Shown piece by piece: positions 49,301 through 57,004 of a stretch of 64,000 nt of DNA. Each line of letters opens with the position of its first letter. Within the stretch, counting starts at the first letter, position 1. Both the position numbers and the translations under genes were made by a program. The notes under the pieces are model-generated. The model worked only from the letters and a program-made list of their open reading frames with translations. It did no database searches and had not been told where the DNA came from. This DNA is from Bradyrhizobium sp. LTSP849 (lineage in GTDB: Bacteria > Pseudomonadota > Alphaproteobacteria > Rhizobiales > Xanthobacteraceae): contig NZ_JYMR01000038.1 in the NCBI RefSeq assembly GCF_000938255.1, forward strand, positions 162,631 through 226,630. The letters run 5' to 3'.

Positions 49301-49737
49301 TGGCGGAATCGTTGCGCGCCAGCGGACATCACCAGGCGCGCATCCTGATGGTATCGGCCAGCGCGCTCGAAGCGCACGGCACACCGCTGGCACAGCCTTT
49401 CCATGACGGCTATTTGATGAAGCCGATCGACATCCCACGGCTGCTGGAAAGCATCCGCCAGCTTCTGAAGATCGAATGGCAATACGGCTCGGACGAGATC
49501 GTCGTGCCGCTGTGGCATCCCGAAAGCGGCTCGCGGCCACCGGTCAGGCATATCGAAGCACTGATCGGGCTCGGCCAGATCGGCTACGTCAGGGGCATCC
49601 AGCTGAAGCTGGACGAGATCGGCAGCGAACATCCCGAGCATGCCGACTTTGTCGCGCAGATGCGAACGCTGGTCGATCGCTTCGACCTCGACCAGTACAT
49701 GACAACATTGAAAACACTGCATGCTTATGAGCATTGA
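46366..49737 (+). CDS. NCS1-type permease fused to hybrid histidine kinase/receiver
   Basis: Predicted membrane sensor of 1123 residues. Residues about 40-480 form a multi-helix permease domain resembling the NCS1 purine/cytosine/hydantoin family. Residues 499-536 contain nine cysteines in one cluster (499, 500, 502, 514, 522, 525, 526, 532, 536). Two further helices (about 565-625) and a coiled coil lead to the DHp motif LSHELRSPLNAI with phospho-His682. The HATPase domain has NLLSNAIKFT, DTGPGI and GTGLGLTIS. A receiver carries phospho-Asp968 (LLDISMPGMDG). The start is GTG 46366 after GGGAG. It is divergent from the amide operon and overlaps a response-regulator gene, so it probably senses an amide or related nitrogen source. 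Confidence 0.92.
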   Translation: MAGRQRIDRVRRQYNQWVANQTLEDYALRFTAKSARRWSAARVANTALGAISFLAMEAIGGTITLNYGVTNATAAILVVSTIIFCCGVPIAYYAAKCGIDIDLLTRGAGFGYIGSTITSLIYASFTFIFFAIEAVILASALEMCFGIPRPVGYLISAVVIIPLVAYGITLISRFQLWTQPLWIVLHIMPFAAIAWHNPHSFTEWRKFSGEHGDLNGHFDLLLFGVAASVVFSLVAQIGEQVDFLRFLPRDRRASKVSWWIALMSAGPGWIVLGALKLLAGSFLAFFALGHGVPPEEAAEPAHMYLEAFRYVLSQPDLALALTGTFVILSQVKINVTNAYAGSIAWSNFFSRLTHSHPGRVVWLVFNVIVALLLMEIGVYKALEQTLALYSNVAIAWVGALVADLVINKPLGLRPQQIEFKRAHLYDINPVGVGAMTIATIISISAFYGLFGPTAKALSAFIALAVAFLTAPLIAWATGGKYYIARKPKRSWQNLEAIQCCICEHAFEPEDMASCPAYAGPICSLCCSLDARCHDLCKPHARIQTQFSETLGKILPQPIYARINSQLGHYIGVFVVSAGLVALVLGLIYLQTSVSVHGENLLVSNVLWKVFFSLSIIIGVVAWLFVLAQQSRRAAEDETRRQTTLLIQEIDAHKRTDAELQRAKEVAESANLAKSRYVVGLSHELRSPLNAISGYAQLLEQDSTLPAKPRDQVRVVRRSADHLSGLIDGILDISKIEAGRLYLSRDEVRLTEFLDQLVGMFRLQAGAKGIDFVFKRPATLPTVVYADEKRLRQVLINLLSNAIKFTQAGSVQFIVHYRSPVAEFEVTDTGPGIRSDDLERIFAPFERGALGVSQPQTGTGLGLTISRLLAGVMGGDIKVTSTVGRGSTFKVKMLLSEVTNPRLTAPVEAPVSGYHGARKTILVTDDDPVHRDLLREILAPLGFILLSAADGPGCLSLAQHCRPDLFLLDISMPGMDGWTVAESLRASGHHQARILMVSASALEAHGTPLAQPFHDGYLMKPIDIPRLLESIRQLLKIEWQYGSDEIVVPLWHPESGSRPPVRHIEALIGLGQIGYVRGIQLKLDEIGSEHPEHADFVAQMRTLVDRFDLDQYMTTLKTLHAYEH

Positions 49738-50653
49738 GACGAAAAAGCGCGACGTCGCGCTCGTTGTCGACGACTCTCCCGAAACGCTGCGGCTGCTCAC
49801 CGACGCGCTCGACGGCGCGGGGATGACGGTGATGGTGGCGCTCGACGGTGCCAGCGCCATGCGCATCGTCGACCAGATCACGCCCGACATCGTGCTGCTC
49901 GATGCCGTGATGCCCGGGCTGGACGGGTTCGAGACGTGCCGCCGGCTCAAGCGCGACGCAGGCCTCGCCAATGTTCCCGTGATCTTCATGACGGGCCTCG
50001 CCGAGACCGAGCATATCGTGCGCGGGCTGGAGGCCGGCGGCGTCGACTATGTGACAAAGCCGATCGTGATCGAGGAGATGCTGGCGCGGATCCGCGTTCA
50101 TCTTGGCAACGCGCGGCTGACCCAGAGCGCGCGCGCCGCGCTCGATGTCTCGGGCCGCTTCCTGTTTGCAGTCAACCGCCAGGGCCACATTCTCTGGGCG
50201 ACGCAGCAGGCCCAGAAATTGTTGACCGATCATCACGGCACACCTGCGGGCGAGGAGATCGGATTGCCGCCGTCGCTGCTGCAATGGCTGGAACAGGCGC
50301 ATAAGGGCAAGAGCGGATCGAAATCCCAGGCCGCCTCTCTCCCCGACCATCCACAATTGCGGTTCTACTACATGGGTGAGCTAGGGCCGAACGAGTTCCT
50401 GCTGCGGCTCTCCAAGGAGTCCGGCACCGCGCTGCCGCCCGAATTCACCAGCGAGCTCGGCCTCACCACCCGCGAGGGTGAAGTGCTGGCCTGGCTCAGC
50501 AAGGGCAAGACCAACCGCGACATCGCGCAGATTCTGGGATTAAGCCCGCGCACGGTCGACAAGCATCTCGAGCAGATCTACGCCAAGCTTGGTGTGGAGA
50601 ACCGGACGGCGGCGGCCGCGATTGCGACGAATGCGACGCGGCGGAATTCCTGA
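49727..50653 (+). CDS. LuxR-type response regulator
   Basis: DNA-binding output partner of the transporter-kinase, 308 residues. The receiver domain has VDDSPETL, phospho-Asp59 in IVLLDAVMPG, and the KP lysine in YVTKP. A middle region (130-240) is a PAS-like or linker domain. The C-terminal HTH is the LuxR type (LTTREGEVLAWLSKGKTNRD then LGLSPRTVDKHLEQI). Its start overlaps the kinase 3' end; ATG 49721 is two codons upstream and equally possible. Coupled translation suggests equal production. Probable target is the amide operon promoter region (inference). Confidence 0.93.
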   Translation: MSIETKKRDVALVVDDSPETLRLLTDALDGAGMTVMVALDGASAMRIVDQITPDIVLLDAVMPGLDGFETCRRLKRDAGLANVPVIFMTGLAETEHIVRGLEAGGVDYVTKPIVIEEMLARIRVHLGNARLTQSARAALDVSGRFLFAVNRQGHILWATQQAQKLLTDHHGTPAGEEIGLPPSLLQWLEQAHKGKSGSKSQAASLPDHPQLRFYYMGELGPNEFLLRLSKESGTALPPEFTSELGLTTREGEVLAWLSKGKTNRDIAQILGLSPRTVDKHLEQIYAKLGVENRTAAAAIATNATRRNS

Positions 50654-50698
50654 TCGATCCGGCCGTGGAGTTGAGACGCCCTCAACCCAGCAAATAGT

Positions 50699-50826
50699 GT
50701 CGTCCCGGCGAAGGCCGGGACCCATAACCACAGGGAGTAGTTTGGCGAAGACCCGTCATCGTGGGATTACCACCATCCGCGATCGATAGATTCCGCGGTA
50801 TGGGTCCCGGCCTTCGCCGGGACGAC
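50699..50826. repeat. Type A palindromic repeat, complete element
   Basis: Arms 50699-50730 and 50799-50826 are inverted copies containing CCCGGCGAAGGCCGGGA. The spacer has AGTTTGGCGAAGACC and GCGATCGATAGATTCC, shared with the 56237 copy. It lies between the convergent response-regulator and monooxygenase genes. Confidence 0.87.
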
Positions 50827-50856
50827 ACCAGAATTGGTGGCGGCGCCTACCGCCCC

Positions 50857-52359
50857 TCACCCGTAAACAAACGCCCCATCATCCAGATCCGTTTTCGGGA
50901 TCTCGTCCTTCTCGGTCCAGTAGTCCTGGCTGTGCTGCCATTCCGGCTTGTCGCCGCGCTTGGGCAGCAGGTTCATGTCGCGCATGATGTAGCCGGGGTT
51001 GAAGTTTTCCGGATCGATCCAGGGCAGGATCGGCATGTTGTGGTCCTCGGCGCGCAGCTTGACTTCGACCTTCTTCGTTCCCTTCGCTTTCATATGTCCG
51101 AGCATACGGCAGACAAAATCGGCGACGAGATCGACGCGCAGCGTCCAGCTCGCGCGGAAATAGCCGAACACCCAGACCATGTTCGGAACACCCGTGAACA
51201 TCATGCCGCGATAGGTGACGGTGTCGCCGAAAGCGAGCGCCTTGCCGTCGATCTCAAAGGCGATGTCGCCGAGGGCTGCGAGATTGAAGCCGGTCGCGGT
51301 GACGATGACGTCCGCTTCGAGCAACTTGCCGGATTTGAGCTGGATGCCGTTCTCGACGAAGCACTCGATCTCGTCGGTGACGACGGAGGCCTTGCCGCTG
51401 GCGATGCCCTTGAACAAATCGGCATCCGGCACGAAGGCAATGCGCTGCCGCCACGGCCGATAGGTCGGGGTGAAATGCGTCTCGACGTCGTAGTCGGGAC
51501 CGAGGACCGCGCTGATCTGGCCGATCAGGTCCTTCTTCACCTGCTCCGGCTTGGAGATGCAGAGCTTCGTAAACGCATCCTGCTCGAACAATATTTTTCG
51601 CCGGACGATCTCGTGGATCCACTCCTCATCGACCTGAAGCCGGCGCAGCTCCTCGGCGATCTCGATGGCATTGCGGCCGAGCCGGAAATAGGTCGGCGAG
51701 CGCTGGAGCATGGTGACATGGGCGCACTTGTCCGCGATGTTCGGCACCAGCGTCGCGGCGGTTGCGCCCGAGCCGATCACGACCACCTTTTTGCCAGCAA
51801 GATCGATATCATCCGGCCAGGTCTGCGGATGGACGATGCGCCCCTTGAAGCGCTCGGCGCCCTTCCATTCCGGCGTGTAACCTTCCGAATGACGATAGTA
51901 GCCCTGGCACATCCAGAGGAAGTTCGCGGTGAAGGTCTTCGCTTCACCAGTATCGGTCGTGGTCGCTTCGATGGTCCAGAGATTTTGCTCGCTCGACCAA
52001 CTCGCCGAATTGATCTTGTGCTTGTAGCGGATGTGCCTCGCGATATCGTTGTCGTCGATCACCTCGTTCATGTAGGCGAGGATTTCCTCGGCGGTCGCGA
52101 TCGGCGGTCCGACCCAGGGCTTGAAGCTATAGCCGAAGGTGTGGAGATCACTGTCCGAGCGGATGCCGGGGTAGCGATGCGTGCTCCAGGTGCCGCCGAA
52201 CGTCGCCTGCGTTTCCAGGATGACGTAGCTCGTTCCCGGCAGCTGCTTTGTAACGTGATAGGCGCTGCCGATGCCGGAGATGCCGGCGCCGACGATCAGC
52301 ACGTCGAAATGCTCTGAAGCCTGTTTGGTCGTGGCGTGACTGCGAACAGCGACATTCAT
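50857..52359 (-). CDS. Flavin-containing monooxygenase (Baeyer-Villiger type)
   Basis: FAD- and NADPH-dependent monooxygenase of ketones, 500 residues. The FAD Rossmann motif DVLIVGAGISGIGSAYHV lies near residue 20. The Baeyer-Villiger fingerprint FxGxxxHxxxWP appears as FKGRIVHPQTWP, and the NADPH Rossmann as VVVIGSGATAATLV. ATG 52359 gives the normal N-terminus; an upstream ATG at 52473 would add basic, unrelated residues. It stands alone. Substrate is unknown; relatives oxidise cyclic, aryl or steroid ketones. Confidence 0.93.
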   Translation of the reverse strand: MNVAVRSHATTKQASEHFDVLIVGAGISGIGSAYHVTKQLPGTSYVILETQATFGGTWSTHRYPGIRSDSDLHTFGYSFKPWVGPPIATAEEILAYMNEVIDDNDIARHIRYKHKINSASWSSEQNLWTIEATTTDTGEAKTFTANFLWMCQGYYRHSEGYTPEWKGAERFKGRIVHPQTWPDDIDLAGKKVVVIGSGATAATLVPNIADKCAHVTMLQRSPTYFRLGRNAIEIAEELRRLQVDEEWIHEIVRRKILFEQDAFTKLCISKPEQVKKDLIGQISAVLGPDYDVETHFTPTYRPWRQRIAFVPDADLFKGIASGKASVVTDEIECFVENGIQLKSGKLLEADVIVTATGFNLAALGDIAFEIDGKALAFGDTVTYRGMMFTGVPNMVWVFGYFRASWTLRVDLVADFVCRMLGHMKAKGTKKVEVKLRAEDHNMPILPWIDPENFNPGYIMRDMNLLPKRGDKPEWQHSQDYWTEKDEIPKTDLDDGAFVYG

Positions 52360-52485
52360 TGTTGCTTCTATGCCTTGTTTTGCTTTTAAGGCCGTCCTTG
52401 ACCGGACGACGCGTTTCCTCCGCGACGGGCGTGCTCGCCCATCGCGCTTCCGCTGCAAAATGACATAGATCAAGTCGCGGTCAAA

Positions 52486-53244
52486 TCACAGGGCCGCACC
52501 CCAGCTCCGCGCGGTCTGCAAGATCCAGTCGCGATAGAGCGTGAGCGGCGTGACGCCGGTCAATCCGCCGCAGCCGGCGGCCCCATTCGGCCCGGTTGAC
52601 CAGCTGATGACGCCCACAAGCACGGCACCGTTCGGCCTGTCCTCGAACACCGGACCACCGGAATCGCCGGTGCAAGCGCCAATTCCGTCGCGAACACCGT
52701 TGGTTACGGGATCGACCAGCCGGATCTGAAGCGTGCCGGGCTGGCCCGTGGCGACGAGCGCAGCAACGCGCGAGGTGCCGCCGCTCTTGCCATCTCCGCG
52801 CACGGTGACGCCGATGCCGGCGATGGTGAAGCGGCTGCCGACCTGAATTGGAATATTCGGTGCGCCGACCGACACCGTCGATTTTCCCTTGAGTGGAATA
52901 TCGAGCTGCAACAATGCCACGTCGGCAGTGGCGCGATGCGCCTGCATCGCCTGCATGTTGAAGTTCGGATGGATCGCGACCGTCCGCACATTCAACAGTT
53001 GCGGCTTACCATCGGCGCCATAGTCGACGATCTTGTAGTCCGCACCGGGCTGTACGCAGTGGGCGACGGTGAGCACCAGCTTCGGTGCGATCAGGCTGCC
53101 GGTGCAGAAATTGCCGCGCGAGCCAACGATGGTGACGACCGCGCGGGCAACGCCGTCGGTCTGCGGCGTGCCGCCACCGACGATGGCGTGGGCCGGCGTG
53201 GCGAGCAGCAATGCAATTGTGACAAGTGCGGCAGACTTCTTCAT
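52486..53244 (-). CDS. Trypsin-like serine protease (S1 family), secreted
   Basis: Periplasmic or secreted protease, 252 residues. The catalytic triad is His62 (TVAHC), Asp108 (DVALL) and Ser195 (GDSGGP). The signal peptide MKKSAALVTIALLLATPAHA ends directly at the mature sequence IVGGG, so no propeptide seems to exist. The residue six before Ser195 is Gly189 (GIGACTGDSGGP), not the Asp that gives trypsin its Lys/Arg preference, so specificity is uncertain. Nothing nearby suggests its target. Confidence 0.92.
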   Translation of the reverse strand: MKKSAALVTIALLLATPAHAIVGGGTPQTDGVARAVVTIVGSRGNFCTGSLIAPKLVLTVAHCVQPGADYKIVDYGADGKPQLLNVRTVAIHPNFNMQAMQAHRATADVALLQLDIPLKGKSTVSVGAPNIPIQVGSRFTIAGIGVTVRGDGKSGGTSRVAALVATGQPGTLQIRLVDPVTNGVRDGIGACTGDSGGPVFEDRPNGAVLVGVISWSTGPNGAAGCGGLTGVTPLTLYRDWILQTARSWGAAL

Positions 53245-53353
53245 GGGACCACGTCATGACCTTCGAATCGGTGGGGGCCTGGAATGGCTTGAGGCTGGTC
53301 CTTACCGATATCGCATGCTAGCCGTCTTGGGGAAGCATTGACGAGGCAGGACA

Positions 53354-53989
53354 GTGGCAATCGAAGCAGTGATCTTTGATTTTGGCGGCGTGCTGACGAG
53401 CTCGCCGTTCGAGGCGTTCGCGCGATTCGAGCGGGAGCGCAGTCTGCCAACCGACATCATCCGGCGCACGAACGCCGCCAATCATCTTGAAAACGCCTGG
53501 GCCAAATTCGAGCGCGCCGAAGTCGATATCGACACCTTCGATAAACTGTTTGCCACAGAATCGCTCGCGCTCGGCGCTGAAGTGCGCGGCCGCGACGTGC
53601 TGCCTCTGCTTCAGGGCGATCTGCGACCGGAGATGGTCGAGGCCCTGAAGCGCATCAAGGCGCAGTTCAAGACTGGCTGCATCACCAACAATCTGCCCGC
53701 CAACGCCATCGGCAGTATGACGGGACGCTCTCTCTATGTCGCCGAGGTGATGGTGCTGTTCGACCACGTCATCGAATCTGCCAAAATCGGCCTGCGCAAG
53801 CCCGACCCGCGCATTTACAAGATGATGGTCGAGACGCTGAAGGTCGATCCGAAGGCTTGCGTCTATCTCGACGATCTCGGCGTCAATCTGAAGCCGGCGC
53901 GCGAGATGGGCATGACCACGATCAAGGTCGCCAGCGGCGCCCAGGCGATCGCCGAGCTCGAGGCGGCGACGGGGCTGAAGCTGAGGTAG
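53354..53989 (+). CDS. HAD-superfamily hydrolase (subfamily IA)
   Basis: Small-molecule phosphatase or dehalogenase-fold hydrolase, 211 residues. Motif I reads IFDFGGVLTS with nucleophile Asp9, but the second Asp of the usual DxD is glycine, as in YihX-like members. Motif II is GCITNNLP, the lysine region is GLRKPDPRIYKMM, and motif IV is CVYLDDLGVNLKPAREMGM. The start is GTG 53354, with AGG in the ribosome-site region. It is divergent from the protease gene. Substrate is unknown. Confidence 0.88.
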   Translation: MAIEAVIFDFGGVLTSSPFEAFARFERERSLPTDIIRRTNAANHLENAWAKFERAEVDIDTFDKLFATESLALGAEVRGRDVLPLLQGDLRPEMVEALKRIKAQFKTGCITNNLPANAIGSMTGRSLYVAEVMVLFDHVIESAKIGLRKPDPRIYKMMVETLKVDPKACVYLDDLGVNLKPAREMGMTTIKVASGAQAIAELEAATGLKLR

Positions 53990-54004
53990 GCCGGTTCGAC
54001 AGCC

Positions 54005-54097
54005 GTAGGGTGGGCAAAGCGAAGCGTGCCCACCAACTCTCGCGCGACGCGGGATGAAGATGGTGGGCACGGCGCGATGCGCCTTTGCCCACCCTAC
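54005..54097. repeat. Type B palindromic repeat (GTAGGGTGGGC family)
   Basis: Outer arms GTAGGGTGGGCAAAG / CTTTGCCCACCCTAC and inner arms GTGCCCACCA / TGGTGGGCAC make a near-perfect long hairpin. It lies between the convergent HAD and mtnA genes and probably forms the 3' structure of both mRNAs. Confidence 0.9.
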
Positions 54098-54107
54098 GAG
54101 AGCAAGC

Positions 54108-55217
54108 TTACTCCGCCGCGACGGCAATCCGCTCGGGGAATGCGGCGGCGAGCGATGCGCGGTCGGGCTTCAGCACGCCGCGCTCGGTGATGAGGCCAGT
54201 GACGAGACGCGCCGGCGTCACGTCGAACGCGTAGTTCGCGACCGGCGAGCCCTCGGGCACGATGCGCACCGTCTCCAGCCGTCCATCCGCGGTGCGGCCG
54301 GTCATATCGGTGACCTCAGTGCCGCTACGTTGCTCGATCGGGATATCGCGGATGCCATCATTGACGGCGAAATCGATCGTCGGCGACGGCAGCGCGACAT
54401 AGAACGGCACGCCATTGTCATGCGCGGCGAGCGCTTTCAGATAGGTGCCGATCTTGTTGCAGACATCACCATTGGCGGCGACGCGATCGGTGCCGACGAT
54501 GGCGAGATCGACCATGCCGTGCTGCATCAGATGGCCGCCGGTATTGTCGGGAATCACGGTGTGCAGCACGCCGTGATGGCCGAGCTCCCACGCCGTGAGC
54601 GAGGCGCCCTGGTTGCGCGGGCGGGTCTCGTCGACCCAGACATGGATCTTGATGCCGCGCTCATGCGCGAGATAGATCGGCGCGGTCGCCGTGCCCCAGT
54701 CGACGGTGGCGAGCCAGCCGGCGTTGCAATGGGTCAGTACGTTGACGACCTCGCCCGGTTTCTTCTTCGCCACGATCGCCTCGATCAGCTTCAGGCCGTT
54801 GCTGGCGATGCCGCGGTTGATCTCGACGTCCTGCTCGACGATTTCGTCGGCGCGCGCATAAGCCGCTTCCGCTCGTTCCACCGGATCGATCGGCGCGAGC
54901 GTCGTGCGCATCTCGTCGAGTGCCCATTTCAGATTGATCGCGGTCGGCCGCGCCACGACGAGAGTCTCGTAGGCGCGCTTTAGGCCGGCGTCGGAAGCAT
55001 CCTCGCGCATCGCAAGCGCCATGCCATAAGCCGCGGTGGCGCCAATCAGCGGCGCGCCGCGCACCAGCATGTCGCGGATCGCTGTGGCCGCGTCTTCACA
55101 TGAGGTCAGCCGCGCGACGACGAATTCGTGCGGCAGCCTACGCTGGTCGATCGCGCCGATCGACCAGCCGTCGCGCTCGCGCCAGATGCTGCGAAAATGC
55201 TTACCGTCAACCTTCAT
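54108..55217 (-). CDS. mtnA: S-methyl-5-thioribose-1-phosphate isomerase
   Basis: Methionine-salvage isomerase converting methylthioribose-1-phosphate to methylthioribulose-1-phosphate; 369 residues. The catalytic cysteine is in NVLTHCNAGWLA and the catalytic aspartate in AIVGTDRVAANGD. RGAPLIGATAAYG is the family substrate-binding loop. ATG 55217 is 17 nt after mtnP. Longer in-frame readings enter the mtnP coding region. With mtnP it forms a two-gene operon; the other salvage enzymes (mtnB, mtnC, mtnD) are not in the window. Confidence 0.95.
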   Translation of the reverse strand: MKVDGKHFRSIWRERDGWSIGAIDQRRLPHEFVVARLTSCEDAATAIRDMLVRGAPLIGATAAYGMALAMREDASDAGLKRAYETLVVARPTAINLKWALDEMRTTLAPIDPVERAEAAYARADEIVEQDVEINRGIASNGLKLIEAIVAKKKPGEVVNVLTHCNAGWLATVDWGTATAPIYLAHERGIKIHVWVDETRPRNQGASLTAWELGHHGVLHTVIPDNTGGHLMQHGMVDLAIVGTDRVAANGDVCNKIGTYLKALAAHDNGVPFYVALPSPTIDFAVNDGIRDIPIEQRSGTEVTDMTGRTADGRLETVRIVPEGSPVANYAFDVTPARLVTGLITERGVLKPDRASLAAAFPERIAVAAE

Positions 55218-55234
55218 CGCGTTTGCCTCTCGTC

Positions 55235-56110
55235 TCAGGCGCGCAGGATACGGCCCGCCACGGCGTCGAGCTTCTTCAAAAGCTCGGGATCGCGCGCCTC
55301 GGGCGCGGTGATCAGCGCGGTGTCGAGCGCGCGGTCGGAGCCGATCGGGCACGGTTCATGCTCGCGCGGGAAATCCTTTGCCAGCCGCGCGACCAGCGCC
55401 TTCGCCTTGTCGGCGTTGGAAGACAGCACGCGGATGATGTCCTGAACGGTGACGGCATCGTGGTCGGGATGCCAGCAATCGAAATCCGTCACCATCGCGA
55501 CCGTGGCGTAACAGATCTCTGCCTCGCGGGCGAGCTTGGCTTCCGGCATGTTGGTCATGCCGATCACAGAGTAACCGAGCGTCTTGTAAGTCATGCTCTC
55601 TGCGTAGGTGGAGAATTGCGGTCCTTCCATGCAGACATAGGTGCCGCTGCGGGCGGTTGCGATGCCTTCGGCTTCAGCCGCCGTCGCAAGATGGACGCGA
55701 AGCCGCGGCGAGACCGGATGCGCCATCGAGACATGCGCGACACAGCCCCTGCCGAAGAACGAGCTCTCGCGCCTGTGGGTGCGGTCGACGAACTGGTCGA
55801 CGAGGACGAAGGTACCGGGCGGCATCTCCTCCTTGAAGGAACCGCAAGCCGAGAGCGAGATCAGATCGGTGACGCCGGCGCGCTTCAGCACGTCGATATT
55901 GGCGCGGTAGTTGATGTCGGAGGGCGACAGCCGGTGGCCCTTGTCGTGCCGCGGCAGGAACACGATCGGCAGGCCGGCGATGGTGCCGCGCCGCAACGGC
56001 GCCGACGGCTCACCCCAGGGGCTCTTGATCACCTCTTCGCGCGCGCCCTCGAGTCCCGGCAGGTCGTAAATGCCGGAACCGCCGATGATGCCCAATACCG
56101 CCTGCGTCAT
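55235..56110 (-). CDS. mtnP: S-methyl-5'-thioadenosine phosphorylase
   Basis: Phosphorolyses methylthioadenosine to adenine and methylthioribose-1-phosphate; 291 residues. Family motifs: VLGIIGGSGIYDLPGLE at the start, the phosphate-site VFLPRHDKGHRLSPSDINYR, SLSACGSFKEEMPPG, and the substrate-site VCMEGPQFSTYAES. It is the first gene of the mtnP-mtnA operon and feeds its product directly to MtnA. Confidence 0.95.
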   Translation of the reverse strand: MTQAVLGIIGGSGIYDLPGLEGAREEVIKSPWGEPSAPLRRGTIAGLPIVFLPRHDKGHRLSPSDINYRANIDVLKRAGVTDLISLSACGSFKEEMPPGTFVLVDQFVDRTHRRESSFFGRGCVAHVSMAHPVSPRLRVHLATAAEAEGIATARSGTYVCMEGPQFSTYAESMTYKTLGYSVIGMTNMPEAKLAREAEICYATVAMVTDFDCWHPDHDAVTVQDIIRVLSSNADKAKALVARLAKDFPREHEPCPIGSDRALDTALITAPEARDPELLKKLDAVAGRILRA

Positions 56111-56236
56111 GCCTGCTTCACCCCGTTCGCCACGTGCGACATGGTTAAGCTATGCCAGTTTTGCGGCAGATTTGAAACGGGAGTTGAGGGGCGGGACGAT
56201 CGTGTGAGAAGCATAAGCGCTCGCCACACACTCCGT

Positions 56237-56362
56237 GTCGTCCCGGCGAAGGCCGGGATCCATAGCCCAGGGAGTAGTTTGGCTAAGAGTGGTCGTTCGG
56301 GACGACAACCACCCGCGATCGATGGATTCCGCGGTATGGGTCCCGGCCCTCGCCGGGACGAC
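56237..56362. repeat. Type A palindromic repeat, complete element
   Basis: Inverted arms (about 56237-56263 and 56335-56362) share CCCGGCGAAGGCCGGGA, with one substitution in the right arm (CCCT for CCTT). The spacer includes AGGGAGTAGTTTGGC and CGCGATCGATGGATTCC as in the 50699 copy. It lies between the ACP gene 3' end and mtnP. Confidence 0.86.
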
Positions 56363-56375
56363 GCCATAAAGTTGG

Positions 56376-56648
56376 TTAAGCAGCCCTCGCCGGCTGCAAC
56401 TGCATCGCGACCATCCGCTCCAGCGTTTCGACCGACTGGAAATTCTCCGGCGTGATCTCGGATTGCGGGATGGTGAAGTCGAACTCGGCCTCGACGCCCA
56501 GCATCAAATTGACCATGTCCATCGAGGTCAAGCCGACATCGACCAGCTTGGCCTGCGGCGTGACATCGGCGGACAGTGAGTTCTGTTCGAGGATGCCCTT
56601 CACCAGCTTAATGATGCGATTGCGCAAATCGGTATCGAAAGCCTGCAT
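56376..56648 (-). CDS. Acyl carrier protein-like aminoacyl carrier protein
   Basis: Phosphopantetheine carrier, 90 residues, four-helix ACP fold. The attachment serine is Ser42 in DVGLTSMDMVNLML, where the usual DSL is TSM. ATG 56648 follows GGGAA. It is divergent from the flavoprotein and amino acid:[carrier protein] ligase genes. In B. diazoefficiens the homologous ligase loads glycine onto a neighbouring carrier protein of this kind, so this is probably the aminoacyl acceptor rather than a fatty-acid ACP. Confidence 0.9.
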   Translation of the reverse strand: MQAFDTDLRNRIIKLVKGILEQNSLSADVTPQAKLVDVGLTSMDMVNLMLGVEAEFDFTIPQSEITPENFQSVETLERMVAMQLQPARAA

Positions 56649-57004
56649 CGGCAAATTCCCATATGTCGTCTTAGGTCGGACCGGCTTGCCAGCTACGATG
56701 GGCAGGGATGGCCGGTCCCGCAATGGGCGCGACCATTACATCGCGTTTCTTAGTAAACGATGACTCAGATTGATTAAAATCCAGACCTCTTCCAAATCGC
56801 TAACGCGATAGGCGGGGTTTCGGCGAAGCAAACAACCGGGCCTTAACTGTTCGTTTGGAATTGGGGTTCGTTTACCCTCTATTTCATCGACGAATTTGAA
56901 TTAAATCCGTAGCCTCATCTCACAAGCAAGATCGACGGTGGATTGCTGGACGGCATCGCGAATGATGCCGGCGATCCTGAACGGCAAAGCGGAGGCGGAC
57001 GAGC
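56649..57004. other. Divergent intergenic region between the carrier protein and its cluster
   Basis: 356 nt with no convincing ORF. It is distinctly AT-richer than its surroundings (for example GATTGATTAAAATCC and GAATTTGAATTAAATCC), as expected for a bidirectional promoter region. No clear operator or sigma-54 site was found. Confidence 0.5.

Noticed and set aside
47134..49989. 951-codon open frame on the minus strand opposite the transporter-kinase
   Set aside because: Low-complexity R/D/E/H-rich translation; the plus strand encodes intact kinase and receiver motifs throughout.
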